From: Bizionia saleffrena
GTDB taxonomy: Bacteria > Bacteroidota > Bacteroidia > Flavobacteriales > Flavobacteriaceae
Assembly: GCF_008086175.1 (NCBI RefSeq)
Contig: NZ_VSKM01000016.1
Coordinates: 1-64,000, forward strand
Reading direction: 5' to 3'
Length of the DNA stretch: 64,000 nt
The translations under genes were made by a program, and so were the position numbers. Shown one piece after another: positions 52,533 through 61,960 of this stretch (the first letter of the stretch is position 1; every line of letters begins with the position of its first letter). Below the pieces are notes generated by a model. It was not told the origin of the DNA. It saw only the letters and a program-made list of their open reading frames with translations, and did no database searches.

Positions 52533-53288
52533 TTATCTGGCTTTTAAAAACCGCCCAGAAATGCTGTAACTCTCTAACTCTTCAAAGAAGGAATTATTGT
52601 TTTCAAAAGCGGTACCAATAACGACTAAATCTGCTCCTGCAGCATAAGCGTCATCTAGTTGTTGTTTAGAACGAATGCCACCACCAACAATTAGAGGGAT
52701 ATTAAGATCATTTTTCACACCTTTAATCACGTGACCTGAAACCGGATTTACCGCTCCACTACCCGCTTCTAAATATATTAATTGCAGACCTAGCAATTCG
52801 CCTGCCTTGGCAGTATCGGTAATGGTGTGTTTACAGTTTTTTAGAGGCTGCGTTTTCGTTACGCGCTGTACGGCTGTTTCTGCCCCACTTTCTATAAGTA
52901 AATATCCCGTAGGAATAATTTCTAGGTTACTATTGCGCAGCAATCGCGCTGCTTTTACGTGTTTACCAATCAAAAAATCGGGGTTGTCGCCAGAAATTAA
53001 CGACAAAAATAAAACGGCATCTGCCGCTTCGGTAATTTGTGTAACATCGCCGGGAAATAAGACTAAAGGTAAATCTGTGAGTCTTTTAAGCGCTAAAACT
53101 AGCGTTTCTGTGCGCTGGGCTTCAACGGTGCTTCCGCCAATAAAAATATGTGTAATTACCGATGCCTTTATCAATGTAATAAAATCCGGTAAAGCTTCAA
53201 TATTCTGCTTATCGGGATCTATTAAAATAGCAAGAAGTTTTTTATTTATAACTACCGATGCTTTTATATGTTCGAGAACGTGTTTCAT
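52533..53288 (-). CDS. Geranylgeranylglyceryl/heptaprenylglyceryl phosphate synthase family protein
   Basis: 251-aa TIM barrel. It joins a polyprenyl diphosphate to sn-glycerol-1-phosphate. Phosphate-binding segments are visible: LLAILIDPDKQN near 18-29, THIFIGGST, and PLIVGGGIRSKQQLDDAYAAG with AGADLVVIGTAFE. It is best known from archaeal lipid synthesis, but PcrB-like enzymes occur in Bacteroidota; the product here is unknown. It follows the 4'-phosphopantetheinyl transferase gene with no gap. Confidence 0.9.
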   Translation of the reverse strand: MKHVLEHIKASVVINKKLLAILIDPDKQNIEALPDFITLIKASVITHIFIGGSTVEAQRTETLVLALKRLTDLPLVLFPGDVTQITEAADAVLFLSLISGDNPDFLIGKHVKAARLLRNSNLEIIPTGYLLIESGAETAVQRVTKTQPLKNCKHTITDTAKAGELLGLQLIYLEAGSGAVNPVSGHVIKGVKNDLNIPLIVGGGIRSKQQLDDAYAAGADLVVIGTAFENNNSFFEELESYSISGRFLKAR

Positions 53289-53915
53289 CTATCCTAAGGC
53301 ATAAGCGCACGTAAATCCTTCAAACTCTAAAAACTTAGTAGTATATCTTTTTTTAAGTCCGTTATAATCTATCCAAGCTACGGTTTCTAGATCGGTCATA
53401 CAAAACGGAATGACAAAAAAGTGCTTTTTAAATAGCATTCCTGGAGTCGCAAAAAGCTTATATAACGACTCTTTCGCTCCCCAAATAACGGTTAGCCTAT
53501 TAATATAATCGGTATCGTCGTCTTTGAGGTATTCAAATTCATATTCTACAAATTTAGAGGCTATTTTTATAATCTTTTCACGCTGTTTTTCGATGTCTAT
53601 TCCCACTTCATTTTCACTAATAATGACGGCCGAAAACGTAAAAGAATGTGTAATAGAAATGTATTTCCCATCCTTTAAATGTGGCTTACCATTGGCGTCA
53701 TAAAATAAGTCGGCATCGGTATATCCAAACGCTGCCAATAAGTGTCTTACGCTTAAAAATCCACGTTGATGCAATTCACTTTTCATTCCAGATAAGCGCA
53801 ATGCACTCTCTGATCTTAAGGTAATTGGCGCCAGTAATTCACTGTAAGACTCTTCAATTTTCCAGATTTTAACAGTAGTTTGTGAATTTTCAGTAATGGT
53901 TTTATAAAGAGGCAT
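53289..53915 (-). CDS. 4'-phosphopantetheinyl transferase superfamily protein
   Basis: 208 aa. Motifs of the Sfp/AcpS superfamily: ISITHSFTFSAVIISENEVGID (with VGIDIEKQRE, Mg-binding Asp/Glu) and VIWGAKESLYKLF (WxxKES). It attaches the pantetheine arm from CoA to a carrier protein. No polyketide or peptide synthase is near, so its carrier partner is probably acyl carrier protein or a distant cluster. It is directly followed by the PcrB-like gene (stop and next start adjacent). Confidence 0.88.
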   Translation of the reverse strand: MPLYKTITENSQTTVKIWKIEESYSELLAPITLRSESALRLSGMKSELHQRGFLSVRHLLAAFGYTDADLFYDANGKPHLKDGKYISITHSFTFSAVIISENEVGIDIEKQREKIIKIASKFVEYEFEYLKDDDTDYINRLTVIWGAKESLYKLFATPGMLFKKHFFVIPFCMTDLETVAWIDYNGLKKRYTTKFLEFEGFTCAYALG

Positions 53916-53938
53916 TTAATATTCTGAATGTTATTGAT

Positions 53939-53946
53939 TATCTTTG
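53939..53946 (+). promoter_or_regulatory. -7-like element TATCTTTG upstream of ahcY
   Basis: Matches TAnnTTTG and would give a leader of about 110 nt before the ahcY start. No -33 TTG was seen. The leader does not resemble a known SAH or SAM riboswitch by eye. Confidence 0.35.
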
Positions 53947-54064
53947 CAGTCTGAAATTTTATTGTAAATATGGCCTAAAGGCTACTTTCCAGTTTTGGTT
54001 GACGAATTTAAGCTATTTTAAGTTTAACCCAAAGTTGCGAAGCTAATAAAACTTAAAACACATT

Positions 54065-55381
54065 ATGAGTACAAAAACAATTGCTTATGTTCCTAACAAA
54101 GTTAAAGATATGTCTTTAGCCGATTGGGGAAGAAAAGAAATAGAATTAGCCGAAGCAGAAATGCCAGGTTTAATGAGCTTACGCGAAGAATACAAAAACT
54201 CACAACCCTTAAAAGGAGCACGTATTGCAGGTTGTTTACACATGACCATTCAAACGGCTGTTTTAATTGAAACATTACAATCTTTAGGCGCTCAAGTTAC
54301 GTGGAGTTCTTGTAATATTTTCTCTACTCAAGATCAAGCGGCTGCCGCTATTGCACAAACAGGAACTGCTGTTTATGCTTGGAAAGATATGACAGAAGAA
54401 GAATTTGAATGGTGTATCGAGCAAACCTTGTTTTTTGGAGAGGACAGACAGCCCCTAAACATGATTCTTGATGATGGTGGAGATTTAACAAATATGGTTT
54501 TAGATAAATATCCTGAATTAGCAGCAGGAATTAACGGTTTATCTGAAGAAACTACTACCGGAGTACACCGTTTATACGAACGTGTAAAAGCAGGGACATT
54601 ACCAATGCCAGCTATTAACGTTAACGATAGTGTAACAAAATCTAAATTCGATAATAAATACGGATGTCGCGAAAGTGCCGTAGATGCAGTACGTCGTGCC
54701 ACCGATATTATGTTAGCTGGTAAACGTGTTATCGTTTGTGGTTACGGTGATGTTGGTAAAGGTACAGCCGCTTCTTTTAAAGGCGCCGGAAGTATTGTTA
54801 CCGTTACAGAAATAGACCCTATCTGTGCGCTACAAGCAGCAATGGACGGTTTTGAGGTTAAAAAACTAGAAACAGTTATAAAAACGGCCGATATCATTAT
54901 TACAACGACTGGAAATAAAGACATTGTACGTGGTGAGCACTTTAAGGCAATGAAAGATAAAACCATCGTTTGTAACATTGGGCATTTCGATAACGAAATT
55001 CAAGTATCTTGGTTAAACGATAACTATGGTGATACTAAAAACACGATTAAACCACAAGTTGATAAATATACAATAGACGGAAAAGATATTATTTTATTAG
55101 CCGAAGGTCGTTTAGTAAACCTAGGCTGTGCAACAGGTCACCCAAGTTTTGTAATGAGTAACTCATTCACAAACCAAACCTTAGCGCAGATTGAATTATG
55201 GACTAACAGAGACGCTTACGAAAACCAAGTGTATATGTTACCTAAGTATTTAGACGAAAAAGTAGCCAAATTACACTTAGCAAAAATAGGTGTTGAGCTT
55301 ACCGAATTAGAGCAATACCAAGCAGAATATATTGGTGTAAAAGTTGAAGGTCCTTTCAAACCTGAATACTACAGATACTAA
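54065..55381 (+). CDS. ahcY: Adenosylhomocysteinase
   Basis: 438 aa. It splits S-adenosylhomocysteine into adenosine and homocysteine with bound NAD, clearing the product inhibitor of methyl transfer. Motifs: [16 protein letters not shown] near 57-72, [18 protein letters not shown] (catalytic Lys and Asp), the NAD-binding [13 protein letters not shown] and [10 protein letters not shown]. The C-terminus KPEYYRY is the conserved end that closes the neighbouring subunit's active site. It is monocistronic with a terminator at 55436. Confidence 0.98.
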   Translation: MSTKTIAYVPNKVKDMSLADWGRKEIELAEAEMPGLMSLREEYKNSQPLKGARIAGCLHMTIQTAVLIETLQSLGAQVTWSSCNIFSTQDQAAAAIAQTGTAVYAWKDMTEEEFEWCIEQTLFFGEDRQPLNMILDDGGDLTNMVLDKYPELAAGINGLSEETTTGVHRLYERVKAGTLPMPAINVNDSVTKSKFDNKYGCRESAVDAVRRATDIMLAGKRVIVCGYGDVGKGTAASFKGAGSIVTVTEIDPICALQAAMDGFEVKKLETVIKTADIIITTTGNKDIVRGEHFKAMKDKTIVCNIGHFDNEIQVSWLNDNYGDTKNTIKPQVDKYTIDGKDIILLAEGRLVNLGCATGHPSFVMSNSFTNQTLAQIELWTNRDAYENQVYMLPKYLDEKVAKLHLAKIGVELTELEQYQAEYIGVKVEGPFKPEYYRY

Positions 55382-55435
55382 AAAAGACCGCCAGCACTTC
55401 TATACTATAGGTCGCTGCGTTTATAAAATTATATT

Positions 55436-55468
55436 AAATCCCATACAGTTATGTTTGGGATTTTTTTT
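55436..55468 (+). terminator. Intrinsic terminator after ahcY
   Basis: AAATCCCA (55436-55443)/TGGGATTT (55456-55463), then TTTTTG. Confidence 0.8.
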
Positions 55469-55480
55469 GTACGTTACCAC

Positions 55481-55575
55481 AAGGGTCGGGCTTTCCACAG
55501 TCGCTTTGTTGCGTTGCATAGGCGCAACAACACAAAAAGAGCTCCGACAAATGCTACAATCCCTAACGCAGGTTA
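55481..55575 (+). repeat. Interspersed Bacteroidota repeat (GGGTCGGGCTTTCC...AATCCCTAACGCA type)
   Basis: The ends AAGGGTCGGGCTTTCC and CAATCCCTAACGCAGG match a dispersed intergenic sequence I recall from many Flavobacteria. The middle is a hairpin, TTGTTGCG (55506-55513)/CGCAACAA (55523-55530). The variable centre with fixed ends suggests a structured element. Only one copy is in this window. Confidence 0.5.
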
Positions 55576-55931
55576 GCGAGTAACAGCACTTCCGAACAGT
55601 AAAAAGACATATAACTCCCTATTCAGGGCTCATCCCTAAAGATTGTGTTTTGGGAAGTCTATGTACTGGGCAAGTACAGCAACCTAAAGCTTAGAGTTGT
55701 ATAAAAAAATAGATTTATAAAGTAATAAAGTTGTCTCCTCAAGCACAGTCGAGAGGTACTTACGAACTGATAAATAAAAAAATTGCAATCCTAAAATCCC
55801 ACAACTTTTGGAATTGATCCAGTTTTATCGGTCGCAAGAATTAGATAGGCTTATCTATTCTATCGATCTCAAAATTAAAACGACTACACACACCGCTTTT
55901 GCGAATGATCCCCGATTATTACGCACAAAAA
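55576..55931. other. Intergenic stretch with a possible coding remnant
   Basis: A plus-strand frame without its own start, from about 55778 into the rpmA terminator, reads IPQLLELIQFYRSQELDRLI, then DLKIKTTTHTAFANDPRLLR. It has protein-like composition, but I cannot name a family. It may be the tail of a lost gene. Confidence 0.25.
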
Positions 55932-55961
55932 AAACGCCTTTTCAATTAAGAAAAGGCGTTT
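55932..55961 (-). terminator. Terminator of the rplU-rpmA operon
   Basis: AAACGCCTTTTC/GAAAAGGCGTTT, a 12-bp perfect stem with loop AATTAA. It is followed on the minus strand by a long T-run. Confidence 0.92.
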
Positions 55962-55983
55962 AATACATTTAAAAGAAAAATTT

Positions 55984-56244
55984 CTAAGCTTCGAAAGGCT
56001 CAATAGAGATGTAAGATTTATCATCTTTTTTCTTTGTAAATTTTACTAGACCATCTACTCTAGCGTGTAAAGTATGATCTTTTCCTTGGTATACATTTTC
56101 ACCTGGGTGATGCGTGTTACCACGTTGTCTTATGATAATGTTTCCAGCAATAGCAGCTTGTCCACCAAAAATCTTAACACCTAAACGTTTCGATTCTGAT
56201 TCTCTACCATTTTTAGAACTACCAACTCCTTTTTTGTGAGCCAT
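55984..56244 (-). CDS. rpmA: 50S ribosomal protein L27
   Basis: 86 aa. It starts [20 protein letters not shown], the classical N-terminus reaching the peptidyl-transferase centre. [22 protein letters not shown] is the core. There is no cleavable N-terminal extension of the type found in Firmicutes. It lies 27 nt after rplU in the same operon. Confidence 0.98.
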   Translation of the reverse strand: MAHKKGVGSSKNGRESESKRLGVKIFGGQAAIAGNIIIRQRGNTHHPGENVYQGKDHTLHARVDGLVKFTKKKDDKSYISIEPFEA

Positions 56245-56271
56245 TGTCTTAAGGTTTTATAAAGTTAATAA

Positions 56272-56763
56272 TTAGCTTAATGCAGCAATTAATTCAGCTT
56301 TCTTCATAGAAGAGTATCCTGAAATTTCTTTCGCCTTAGCCATATCTCTTAATTCAGCAACGGTTAAGTTACTTAAATCATCGTTTGCATCTGCTTTCGC
56401 TTCAACTTTAGATTCAGCTTTGGTTTCTTTTTTTGGAGCAGCTTTTGCTCCCGAAGTTAAAATATCTCCAATAATAATTTCAGAAATGGCTTGTCTGTGA
56501 CCGTTTTTCTTTCGGTAACCTTTTCTTCTTTTCTTTTTGAAAACAATAACTTTATCACCCTGAAGGTGACTTAAGACTTTTGCACTTACTTGTGCTCCGC
56601 CTATAGCTGGGGCGCCTAGAGTTATATTGTCACCATCTGCAATTAAAAGAACTTTATCGAAAGATATCTCTTTCCCTTCTTCTACTGCTAAACGATTAAC
56701 GTAAACTTTTTGGTCTTTTACAACTTTAAATTGATGCCCTGCTATCTCTACAATTGCGTACAT
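56272..56763 (-). CDS. rplU: 50S ribosomal protein L21 with C-terminal extension
   Basis: 163 aa, compared with about 103 aa for the basic L21. Residues 1-100 are normal L21 (MYAIVEIAGHQFKVVKDQKV, FKKKRRKGYRKKNGHRQ). Then comes a Lys/Ala/Glu-rich linker and, at about 133-163, a small helical module (LSNLTVAELRDMAKAKEISG, SSMKKAELIAALS) that resembles the Rho N-terminal/SAP-like fold. The extension is probably usual in this family; it may contact RNA. The operon is rplU-rpmA with a good promoter at 56804-56833. Confidence 0.95.
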   Translation of the reverse strand: MYAIVEIAGHQFKVVKDQKVYVNRLAVEEGKEISFDKVLLIADGDNITLGAPAIGGAQVSAKVLSHLQGDKVIVFKKKRRKGYRKKNGHRQAISEIIIGDILTSGAKAAPKKETKAESKVEAKADANDDLSNLTVAELRDMAKAKEISGYSSMKKAELIAALS

Positions 56764-56803
56764 AGCGTAACGTTTTTATTTAATTAAATTGATAAAATGA
56801 GTG

Positions 56804-56833
56804 CAAATATAACTCTAATTAATTAATCTACAA
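56804..56833 (-). promoter_or_regulatory. Promoter of rplU-rpmA
   Basis: On the minus strand TTG (56831-56833), exactly 19 nt, TATATTTG (56804-56811): the full Bacteroidota -33/-7 arrangement. The expected start is near 56797, giving a leader of about 34 nt. This is the clearest promoter in the window. Confidence 0.8.
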
Positions 56834-56838
56834 GCATT

Positions 56839-57291
56839 TTATACATTTTGCGCAACATTATTACTGTTTTTAAATAATTGCATACACGTTAATGTTAAAA
56901 CAACAGTTGTTGCAAAACCCATTATTGCGACAACAAAAGCCACTAAACCAACGCCTACTCTGTAATCGCCTTTAAACACATTTAGCAATTTTTCTAAAAA
57001 CAAAGGGTCGATTTCGGTGGCGTAAAACAAGAAAAAAACTGTAAACAATAGTGTTGCAATAAACCCAGAAACTAGTCCAACAGTAAAACCTCCTGTATAT
57101 GTAAAGTTTTTACCCTGCTCTAACTTGTAATATCGTATGGTTTCATAAATACCAAAACCGGTAATCACACCATTTAGTAAACTAAACATTGGTTTTGTGT
57201 GCAAGCCAAACAAAGACAAAATTAAAAAGAACGCAACTAATAAGGCACTAATTATTATTCCAAATCTAACTGGTAAAGCTATTTTTCTCAT
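56839..57291 (-). CDS. DUF4199 membrane protein
   Basis: 150 aa from MRKIALPVRFGIIISALLVA; the ATG at 57384 would add a non-conserved 31-residue lead. Four membrane segments, at about 8-28, 33-50, 65-92 and 117-140. GVITGFGIYETIRYYKLEQG and FTYTGGFTVGLVSGFIATLLF are typical of DUF4199, a Bacteroidota family of unknown function. It lies upstream of the rplU promoter and is divergent from the M16 peptidase genes. Confidence 0.82.
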   Translation of the reverse strand: MRKIALPVRFGIIISALLVAFFLILSLFGLHTKPMFSLLNGVITGFGIYETIRYYKLEQGKNFTYTGGFTVGLVSGFIATLLFTVFFLFYATEIDPLFLEKLLNVFKGDYRVGVGLVAFVVAIMGFATTVVLTLTCMQLFKNSNNVAQNV

Positions 57292-57483
57292 TATGTGTAT
57301 ATATATTTTTTTGTATTTCCATAAAGTTCGGGAAATAAATTGATTTATTGGGCATAACTCATTATTTTTTAACGAATAAACCATTTAAAACCCTTTACAA
57401 TTGTTATTTTTGGTTAAGGCTTGTAACAAAAAGCACGCTTTATAGACCTATAATTAAATTGATTAACTAAAACAATCTCAAAA

Positions 57484-58803
57484 ATGAAAAAAAATTTATT
57501 CTCGTTAGCGGCTTTGCTTTTAGCTGGTATATCTATGCACGCTCAAGAAGTTAAGTTTGAAGAGTATGATTTAGATAATGGCATGCACGTTATTTTACAT
57601 CAAGACAATTCCGCTCCAGTTGTAACCACCTCTGTTATGTACCATGTTGGTGCAAAAGACGAAAACCCAGAACGAACTGGAATGGCCCACTTTTTTGAAC
57701 ACCTATTATTCGAGGGCACCAAAAACATCCCGCGTGGCGAATGGTTTACTATTGTGTCGTCCAACGGCGGAAGCAATAATGCAAATACTACAGACGACAG
57801 AACGTACTACTACGAAGTATTCCCTTCTAACAGCCTAGAATTAGGTTTATGGATGGAATCTGAGCGTTTACTACACCCTATTATTAACCAAATTGGTGTA
57901 GATACACAAAATGAAGTCGTAAAGGAAGAAAAACGTTTACGTGTAGACAACCAGCCCTACGGAAATCTCTTGGCTGAAGTAAAACAATACATCTTTAAAA
58001 AGCACCCGTATAAAGGAACAACTATTGGTAAAATGGAACATCTTGACGCCGCTTCTTTAGAAGAATTTAAAGCGTTCAACAAAAAGTTCTATGTGCCAAA
58101 CAACGCTGTATTAGTTGTGGCTGGAGATATTGATGTTGCCGAAACAAAAAAAATGGTTCAAAATTATTTTGGCCCTATTCCTAGAGGTGAAGCTATTGTA
58201 AGAAATTTTCCAAAAGAAGATCCTATTACAGAAACGATAACAGCGAAAGCTTACGATAGTAATATTCAAATTCCAGCGGTAATTGCTGCATATAGAACAC
58301 CGTCTTTTAAAGAGCGCGATGCTTATGTTTTAGATATGATTTCTAGTTATCTAAGCGATGGAAAGTCTTCTGTTTTATACAAAAAACTAGTGGATGATAA
58401 AAAAATGGCGTTACAAGTGGCAGCGGTTAACTTAAGTCAAGAAGATTATGGTACATATGCTCTTTTTGCCTTACCACTAGGCGATGTTACTTTAGACCAA
58501 TTGGTAAGTGAAATGGATGAGGAGGTTGTTAAAATTCAACAAGAGTTAATCTCTGAAAAAGACCATCAAAAACTTCTTAATAAATTCGAGAATAATTTTG
58601 TTAACGCAAACTCTAGCGTGGCTGGAATTGCAAATTCTTTAGCACGATACTACATGCTATATGGCGATGTTAATTTAATTAATAACGAACTCGAAATTTA
58701 CAAATCTATTACCAGAAAAGAAATGCAAGCTGTTGCTAACAAATATCTAAACCCAAACCAGCGTTTAATTTTAGATTATTTACCACAAAAAGACGACAAC
58801 TAA
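57484..58803 (+). CDS. M16 family zinc metallopeptidase (catalytic member)
   Basis: 439 aa. Signal peptide MKKNLFSLAALLLAGISMHA. The inverted zinc motif HFFEH is at residues 69-73, with the third ligand Glu in NEVVKEEKRLR about 76 residues on. The second half is the homologous non-catalytic M16 domain. It is probably a periplasmic peptidase. The next gene encodes an M16 protein without the zinc motif; the two probably form a heterodimer, as in mitochondrial processing peptidase and other bacterial M16B pairs. 85 nt separate them. Confidence 0.93.
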   Translation: MKKNLFSLAALLLAGISMHAQEVKFEEYDLDNGMHVILHQDNSAPVVTTSVMYHVGAKDENPERTGMAHFFEHLLFEGTKNIPRGEWFTIVSSNGGSNNANTTDDRTYYYEVFPSNSLELGLWMESERLLHPIINQIGVDTQNEVVKEEKRLRVDNQPYGNLLAEVKQYIFKKHPYKGTTIGKMEHLDAASLEEFKAFNKKFYVPNNAVLVVAGDIDVAETKKMVQNYFGPIPRGEAIVRNFPKEDPITETITAKAYDSNIQIPAVIAAYRTPSFKERDAYVLDMISSYLSDGKSSVLYKKLVDDKKMALQVAAVNLSQEDYGTYALFALPLGDVTLDQLVSEMDEEVVKIQQELISEKDHQKLLNKFENNFVNANSSVAGIANSLARYYMLYGDVNLINNELEIYKSITRKEMQAVANKYLNPNQRLILDYLPQKDDN

Positions 58804-58888
58804 AATATACGATTAAACAGACGCTTTTAATTCAAATTTAATTTGAAAGAGCACCCTTTAAAAACGATATTAAAACAAAACAATACAG

Positions 58889-60967
58889 ATGAAAACAAAA
58901 ATAACGACTCTTATAGCATTGTTTTTATTATCTCTTTCTGCAACAGCACAAATAGATAGATCAATGCAACCAAAACCAGGACCAGCTCCAAAAATTACGT
59001 TGGAAGTGCCCGGTGAATTTCAACTTAAAAACGGACTTAAAGTGTTGGTGGTAGAAAACCACAAATTACCGCGGGTATCTTACACTTTAAAAATTGACAA
59101 CAAACCACACGCTGAAGGAAAAAACGCTGGTACCTCTAGTCTATTAGGCGCAATGCTTGGAAACGGAACGGCTACTATTTCTAAAGATGTCTTTAACGAA
59201 GAAATCGATTTCTTAGGAGCGCGACTCAATTTTAATGCTGAAGGCGCTTCAGCAAGTGCACTTTCAAAATATTCTGAGCGTATTATGGAGCTAATGGCAG
59301 ACGCTGCTATTAATCCACTTTTAACAGATGAAGAATTTCAGAAAGAAAAAGCAAAAGCAATCGAAGGAATTAAGTCGAACGCTAAAAGTGTAGATGCAGT
59401 AGCCTCTCGCGTTGGCGGCGCCTTGTCTTACGGTAAAAATCACCCTTATGGAGAATTTGTTACCGAAGAAACCCTAAACAACATCACCATAGATAATATC
59501 CGTGCCTATTATCAGACATATTTTAACCCAAACAATGCGTATTTAGTAATTGTAGGTGACGTCGATTTTTATACCATAAAAAAACAAGTTGAAAAATACT
59601 TCAAAAAATGGGAAGAAGAAGCAGATATTTCAACGACTGTACCAAAGCCAATAGATAATGTGCAATACACACAAATCAACTTTATTGATATGCCGAATGC
59701 GGTGCAATCCAATATCTCAATAACGAACAACGTCGTCTTAAAAATGAATGACCCCGATTACCACGCGGTATTAATTGCTAATAAAATCTTAGGTGGCGGT
59801 TTTAATTCTTACTTAAATATGAATCTACGTGAAGCTAACGGTTATACTTATGGCGCACGGTCTAATGTCGGTACAGATCGCTACGGCGCTTCTCGTTTTA
59901 CAGCAGGAACAGCAGTAAGAAACGCGGTTACAGACAGTGCTGTCGTAGAAAGCTTAAAAGAATTAAAGCGTATTAAAACGACAAATGTTACTTATGAAGC
60001 TTTAAATAATGCTAAAGCAAAATATGTTGGAGACTTTGTTTTAGCTCTAGAAAGCCCAAGAACTGTAGCAAACTATGCTTTAAATATAAAAACAGATAAC
60101 TTGCCTAAAGATTTCTATAAAACGTATTTAGAAAAAATTAATGCCGTAACTGTTGCCGATGTGAAACGTGTTGCAAATAAATATTTCTCTACCGATAATG
60201 CTAGAATTGTTGTTGTAGGAAAAGGAAGTGAGGTTATAAATAACTTAGAGAAAACTGGACTCACAATTAAATATTTTGATGCTTACGCAAACCCAGTTGA
60301 TAAACCAACATTTTCGAAACCCATACCTGAAGGTGTCACAGCACAAACAGTAATTAATGATTACATTACTGCTATTGGAGGTAAAGAGAACTTAAACAAA
60401 GTAAACTCTCTTTTAGTAGAAGCAAACGTCACCATTCAAGGCGCACCATACGCACCAAAAGCAACGGTTAAATCTATGGCGCCAAATAAGTTTTCTATGG
60501 AATTAAACATAGAAGGAATGGGTACTGTTATGAAACAAAAATTTAACGGTGTTTCTGGGTACCAAGAACAGGCAGGCCAAAGAGCCCCTATGGAAGCATC
60601 AGTTCTAGCTGAAAAGAAAGCTCAAAAAGGAATATTCGAAGAACTATATTTAACGCCAGCCGATATGTCTCTAGAATCTATTATTGTAATAGAGGGCCAA
60701 GATACCTATAAAATTAAAGTAACTCAAGGAGATAAAGTATCTCATAAATATTATGGTGTAGACAGTAATTATTTAGTGCGTACTGAAGGCACTACAGAAG
60801 CGCAAGGCCAAACAATCAATTCAGTTGAAGACACTTCAAATTACAAGAAAGTAAACGATGTAATGATTCCCTATACACAACATATCGTTAACGGGCCGCA
60901 AACTATAATTTTTGAAACGACCTCTGTAAAAATAAATGAAGGTGTTTCAGTTGAAGATTTTAATTAA
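58889..60967 (+). CDS. M16 family protein, non-catalytic partner with C-terminal extra domain
   Basis: 692 aa. Signal peptide MKTKITTLIALFLLSLSATA. Two M16 lobes (about 40-240 and 250-450). No HxxEH is present; the place where it should stand reads GTSSLLGAMLGNG. The conserved Arg/Tyr pair RxxxGYTYG appears in LREANGYTYGARSN, as in the regulatory subunits. The last 190 residues (from about 500, INDYITAIGGKENLNKVNSL) form a separate beta-rich domain resembling outer-membrane lipoprotein-sorting folds. It is likely the partner of the preceding peptidase. Confidence 0.9.
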   Translation: MKTKITTLIALFLLSLSATAQIDRSMQPKPGPAPKITLEVPGEFQLKNGLKVLVVENHKLPRVSYTLKIDNKPHAEGKNAGTSSLLGAMLGNGTATISKDVFNEEIDFLGARLNFNAEGASASALSKYSERIMELMADAAINPLLTDEEFQKEKAKAIEGIKSNAKSVDAVASRVGGALSYGKNHPYGEFVTEETLNNITIDNIRAYYQTYFNPNNAYLVIVGDVDFYTIKKQVEKYFKKWEEEADISTTVPKPIDNVQYTQINFIDMPNAVQSNISITNNVVLKMNDPDYHAVLIANKILGGGFNSYLNMNLREANGYTYGARSNVGTDRYGASRFTAGTAVRNAVTDSAVVESLKELKRIKTTNVTYEALNNAKAKYVGDFVLALESPRTVANYALNIKTDNLPKDFYKTYLEKINAVTVADVKRVANKYFSTDNARIVVVGKGSEVINNLEKTGLTIKYFDAYANPVDKPTFSKPIPEGVTAQTVINDYITAIGGKENLNKVNSLLVEANVTIQGAPYAPKATVKSMAPNKFSMELNIEGMGTVMKQKFNGVSGYQEQAGQRAPMEASVLAEKKAQKGIFEELYLTPADMSLESIIVIEGQDTYKIKVTQGDKVSHKYYGVDSNYLVRTEGTTEAQGQTINSVEDTSNYKKVNDVMIPYTQHIVNGPQTIIFETTSVKINEGVSVEDFN

Positions 60968-60990
60968 TTAGTAAACATTTTTACCCTATC

Positions 60991-61022
60991 AAACCGGTAC
61001 TTTTTAAGTATCGGTTTTTTTT
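60991..61022. terminator. Terminator between the M16 and EamA genes
   Basis: AAACCGGTACTT/AAGTATCGGTTT stem with one mismatch and a T-run. It lies between convergent genes and overlaps the EamA stop codon. Confidence 0.75.
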
Positions 61023-61893
61023 ATGCTTTTGTCCTATTGGCCAAATACACGCCAATTAAAATAAATAAACTTCCAAATCCTTGAGACCAACTAAACCCTT
61101 CACCATCTAGCAAACCCCAGCCCAAGGCAACTATAGGCATTACGTAAGTGACTGACGAAGCAAAAACAGGCGTCGAAAGCTGCACCAATTTAAAAAACAA
61201 CACTTTTGCCATTGCCGTGCCAAATAGAGCAAGAACAAAGACATGAAATAAGGCACTTTTAAGCTCCGGACTATTGAAAGTATCCACCGTAAAAAAACCT
61301 GAAAACAGCAAGACAATTAACGCAGGCACAATTATAGTGGAATAGCTCCCCACAGCAATCGTTAAAGGTTTAACATGTTGTAAATACCGTTTAATAATAT
61401 TTACATTCGCCGCATACATAAGCGTAGATAAAATAATATATCCAGCAAAGAAGTAATTTTGATTCGGATTTAACTCTGCTCCTTTTAAAATTAAAATAGA
61501 AGTCCCAATAAAACCAATAATCACTCCTGCTATTTGTCGTTTTGTAGATGCGATTTTAAATATAGCAAATCCCATTAAAATGGTGTTTAACGGTACTAAT
61601 GAATTTAAAATGGAAGCAACCGCACTATCAATTTCGGTTTGGGCGATAGCAAACAAAAATGCAGGAAAAAAAGAGCCTAGAAAACCCGATAATGCCATCC
61701 ATTTCCAAGTGCCTTTTTCAATTTTTTTAATGTGATTAAAGCCAACTGCTAATAATAACAACCCTGTAATTAGATTTCTTAAAGCCCCCAATTGAAAGGA
61801 CGTTAAACCAATTAAAGATTTTTTAATTAATATAAAGGACGTACCCCAAATTACAGATAATATAATCAGGTATGTCCATTTAGAATTTTTCAT
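61021..61893 (-). CDS. EamA/DMT family transporter
   Basis: 290 aa with ten membrane segments in two EamA repeats (about 5-135 and 150-285). The first ends with the usual SLVPLNTILMGFAIF; the second contains SVTYVMPIVALGWGLLDGEG. It is an inner-membrane drug/metabolite exporter family protein; the substrate is unknown. It is divergent from the heavy-metal-associated lipoprotein gene. Confidence 0.88.
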   Translation of the reverse strand: MKNSKWTYLIILSVIWGTSFILIKKSLIGLTSFQLGALRNLITGLLLLAVGFNHIKKIEKGTWKWMALSGFLGSFFPAFLFAIAQTEIDSAVASILNSLVPLNTILMGFAIFKIASTKRQIAGVIIGFIGTSILILKGAELNPNQNYFFAGYIILSTLMYAANVNIIKRYLQHVKPLTIAVGSYSTIIVPALIVLLFSGFFTVDTFNSPELKSALFHVFVLALFGTAMAKVLFFKLVQLSTPVFASSVTYVMPIVALGWGLLDGEGFSWSQGFGSLFILIGVYLANRTKA

Positions 61894-61960
61894 TAGTGTT
61901 AATTATTTTAATAATATGCAAAAATGTATTATTTAAGTCAATAAATAATACATTTTTGCT

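Noticed and set aside
52807-53304. Plus-strand open frame of 165 codons antisense to the PcrB-like gene
   Set aside because: Shadow frame in a well-conserved gene, Ser/Lys-rich and without a start signal.
53947-54064. SAH or SAM riboswitch upstream of ahcY
   Set aside because: No recognisable conserved blocks of the known classes were found by eye.
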